From Drosophila persimilis (taxonomy: Eukaryota; Arthropoda; Insecta; Diptera; Drosophilidae), in the NCBI RefSeq assembly GCF_003286085.1, contig NW_020825358.1, positions 124,001 through 188,000 of the forward strand: a stretch of DNA of 64,000 nucleotides, read 5' to 3'. Below, in pieces: positions 61,742 to 64,000 of this stretch (within the stretch, counting starts at the first letter, position 1; each line of letters begins with the position of its first letter). The position numbers were made by a program, and so were the translations under genes. The notes beneath the pieces were generated by a model, which did no database searches, was not told the origin of the DNA, and saw nothing but the letters and a program-made list of their open reading frames with translations.

Positions 61742-63093
61742 AACAGAAAAACAGAAAACCAAAAAAACAAACTTTGTTGACCTTTGTTGCAAACAAAAAT
61801 GGCAACGCATTATAAAGGTTATGAAATTGTTTTTAATTTTTAAGCAGCGTAGCTACGCAACTATGGAAATCGGTATGGAAATTTCAATAAAGATTTTTTT
61901 TTGGGTATTACCATTTAATGATAAATATGTGTATCACACAGGCATACACAGTGCCCTCCCCCACAGCCCCACTCCTCCCCCTCTCCGTTTGATGTGCGGT
62001 TTGGTTTTTGGGATGGAGCTCTGCTCTGCTCTGCTCTGCGCCGTGATGGCCTCCCGCCGGGCTGGGAGTCCGGGAAAGATTTATGCAAATATTTTCCATT
62101 GCTATTCATGCATTTGGCCAAAAAATTTTAATGGCCCACACAGACAATGGAACGTGAGTGCCTGCCTACTGGGAGATTGCAAGTTTCTCTCTTCTGTTCT
62201 CTCGTATTTTTCGGGGGCGGCATTTTCCATTTTTCAGCCTAATAAAGCCGCAATGCAAACGGCAAGAAGAAAAGTGTAAGCCAGGAAAGGCAAAGCCAAA
62301 GGAATGGAAAGGAATGGGCATTAAGTGCCTGGCAGGATGGCTGTCTGGCCGTCCGGCCGTCTGGCTGTCCTTGCTGATGGGATGGCCTGGCTGGCAGGAC
62401 TAGGCCATGTGTGCGCTATCCTGTCGCAGGACTCTGTTTGCCGTTTTGGTAAGACATCAAAAGCCGTTAACATAAAAGTTTATTATATGACAAGTAAGTA
62501 CATATATTTCTCTCTCTCGCCATATCCGAGTATGTGCATATGTTCGCTCTCTCTCTCTCTCCCTCTCTCTCCCTCTGTTGGCCAAGGCAAATAACGGTAA
62601 TATCATGCCAAAAAGTTTAATAGCGCACAACGCGTCACCCAGCCCCAGCCCCAGCCCCAGCCCCAGCCCCATTGCTCCATTCCTCCATTCCTCACCTCTT
62701 CCCGCCACCCATCAAACCGAATTGAGTGGAAAGCGTAAGAAGCGCATAAGGCGCATAAGGCACATGAGCCGGAAAGTTGTTACCCCCGTTCTGCCGCACA
62801 GAGAAGGTATTGCCGTCATCATGAGACGACGACGCTGATGATGATGGTGATTGGAACACCCGTATTCCGTGCTGTGTGCAAGATGTATGTACCGCATGCC
62901 ACCGAGGATCTGTGGGGTCAATGGAGACCCAGAAGAAAGACACTTTTGGTACGAGTGGAGCAGAATTGGATTGCTAAATCGGAGGCGGATGTTGCAGGGG
63001 CTATTGCAACCACTCTCAATACCGATTACTATCGTTTTTCCGGCCAGCTCTAACACTACCACCACTACCATCCACTTTTCATCCGTAAATAAG
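61738..63093. other. intergenic spacer between convergent dpr10 and TRIR-like genes
   Basis: No gene is supported. The spacer contains GCTCT repeats (about 62020-62040), TCTCTC tracts (62505-62575) and CCCCAG hexamers (62641-62671). Basic-residue open frames near 62700-62840 arise from AAGCGCATA-type repetition and have no start or splice support. Confidence 0.5.
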
Positions 63094-63115
63094 CACCGAC
63101 TTTGCCAGATTTGAG

Positions 63116-63121
63116 TTTATT
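63116..63121 (-). terminator. poly(A) signal of the TRIR-like gene
   Basis: AATAAA on the minus strand starts 73 bases past the stop codon at 63196-63194, with T/G-rich sequence beyond it on that strand. It is the first canonical hexamer downstream. Confidence 0.65.
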
Positions 63122-63193
63122 TGGACCTGCACTGGGATTAGCGCATTGACGGGCAGTAGAGCAACAAATGGGGCAGTGGTCGTGGGCGTGGTC

Positions 63194-64000
63194 TTACTTG
63201 ACCAACTTGGAATGGCCTTCTGCCTTCTCACAGCCAGTGGTGTTGTACTTCTCGACCTCGGCCAGGTAGACGGACCAGAAGTCCTTTGGATCCACCATCT
63301 TCTTGGCGCGATCTTGCAGCTTGGGCACCCGGCCGGTCTTCAGGGCCTTGCCACCACGACGACGTCCCACGCAGAGGGGCGGTGGAGCTGGGGCGCCGAC
63401 CGCCGTAGCGACAATGTAGGGACCGACTGCGCTTATACTCTCCCGGGCGATAGTATTCTGTTCCTCTTGCATTTTCTTGAAAATATCCAAGAAAGACCCA
63501 TCGTTGGCGAAGTAGGAGCCGCTCGTCCCCGCCTTGGCGGTGGCCGACATTTTCGGGTCCTTGGCCAAGGTCGACCGCAGCTTCTTCAGCCTCTCCTGTG
63601 TCTCCCGATGAATGCGGTCTCGGGCGCACGGAACAGACGACCCGCCTCTGCCTAGTCCAAGCCCTGGCTGGCTCTGGGGGTCATCCTGCTGTGCGGCGCT
63701 CGGCTGCTGGGAACGGGGCCGCCAACTGATGCTCTGAAGGCGAGGGCCTTCGCCTGGATCTGGCGAGTCCGAGCGACGACTCTGGTTGGTGCGTCTGGAG
63801 AGCTCACAGTCGCGATGGTGGTCACGCTCCTTGGAAGGATCTCTGGACCTCCCTCTATGGCCGTGACGTTGGAGCTCATCTGATCGTTCCGGGGATCTTC
63901 CGGCCCGACTGCGGAAGCTGCTGCCATTACACTGCCATTTGAGTGAGGAGCCGGGTCCGCGCGTGTACAGCACCTGCTGCGCACGCTTTTCCTTCTTGTG
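63194..64000 (-). CDS. TRIR (C19orf43)-like protein with Arg/Ser-rich N-terminal part, partial
   Basis: The frame is open from the window edge to TAA at 63196-63194, 268 visible residues, so the start lies outside. The last 118 residues, from an internal Met at 63550, carry the signature of human TRIR (telomerase RNA component interacting RNase): FANDGSFLDIFKKMQEEQ, then VGRRRGGKALKTGRVPK, then YLAEVEKY and a terminal KLVK. Human TRIR is about 176 residues with the same order and the same LVK end; it was reported as an exoribonuclease acting on RNA 3' ends. Upstream, about 150 residues are rich in Arg, Ser, Asp and Pro (RSRDPSKERDHHR; RRSDSPDPGE), like splicing-associated RS proteins. Either the fly protein is a longer SR-type form, or translation begins at 63550 and the upstream frame is open by chance; the sustained length and RS character favour the former. 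Nuclear location is likely. Confidence 0.72.
   Translation of the reverse strand, partial: HKKEKRAQQVLYTRGPGSSLKWQCNGSSFRSRAGRSPERSDELQRHGHRGRSRDPSKERDHHRDCELSRRTNQSRRSDSPDPGEGPRLQSISWRPRSQQPSAAQQDDPQSQPGLGLGRGGSSVPCARDRIHRETQERLKKLRSTLAKDPKMSATAKAGTSGSYFANDGSFLDIFKKMQEEQNTIARESISAVGPYIVATAVGAPAPPPLCVGRRRGGKALKTGRVPKLQDRAKKMVDPKDFWSVYLAEVEKYNTTGCEKAEGHSKLVK

Noticed and set aside
1-64000. Search for retroelements, CRISPR arrays, tRNA or rRNA genes
   Set aside because: No LTRs, reverse-transcriptase or integrase motifs, spaced CRISPR repeats, or cloverleaf genes were recognised by eye; only the short Helitron-like remnant was suggestive.

Overview
The window is Drosophila nuclear DNA. The evidence is intron-split genes with fly splice signals (GTAAGT/GTGAGT donors, pyrimidine-AG acceptors), a dpr-family immunoglobulin gene whose wording matches dpr10, two insect antigen-5-like CAP genes, and very many CA/GT, CT and CAG-type simple repeats. 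A degenerate DINE-1/Helitron-like patch and the heavy microsatellite load would fit the obscura group, but that placement is inference. In D. melanogaster dpr10 lies on chromosome arm 3L (Muller element D).

Layout. (1) 1-2.1 kb: upstream non-coding DNA. (2) About 2.1-14.0 kb: a plus-strand gene for a secreted, extremely Asp/Glu-rich protein that I do not recognise. It has a likely non-coding first exon at 2108-2229, a signal peptide at 7474, tandem acidic exons, a strong internal donor that decides between two C-termini, and a basic C-terminal module ending at 13773 with a poly(A) signal at 13977. (3) 14-23.7 kb: non-coding DNA with a 12-bp minisatellite, a decayed Helitron-like patch and probable dpr10 leader sequence. 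(4) 23.9-59.9 kb: dpr10, seven coding exons of 40, 224, 211, 138, 128, 169 and 338 nt that join with matching phases into 415 residues. Intron 1 is 28.3 kb. (5) Nested in dpr10 are two CAP genes: one on the plus strand in intron 1 (39908-40889, with a TATA box and initiator) and a more divergent one on the minus strand between the optional exon 4 and exon 5 (56048-56853). They share an intron position. (6) 59.9-61.7 kb: dpr10 3' untranslated region. (7) 63.19-64.0 kb, minus strand: the 3' end of a gene whose C-terminus matches human TRIR (C19orf43), here joined to an Arg/Ser-rich upstream part and running off the window. It converges on dpr10.

Working together: Dpr10 is a cell-surface Ig protein that pairs with DIP partners in neuronal recognition. 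The nested CAP genes are unrelated in function and carry their own promoter signals. No retroelement, CRISPR array or tRNA gene was recognised. Most other long open frames are products of simple repeats or shadows of the acidic exons. The best candidates for undescribed biology are the acidic gene (duplicated phase-1 acidic cassettes and alternative C-termini), the possible truncated Ig1-only Dpr10 form created by the weak exon-4 donor, and the SR-rich extension of the TRIR-like protein.
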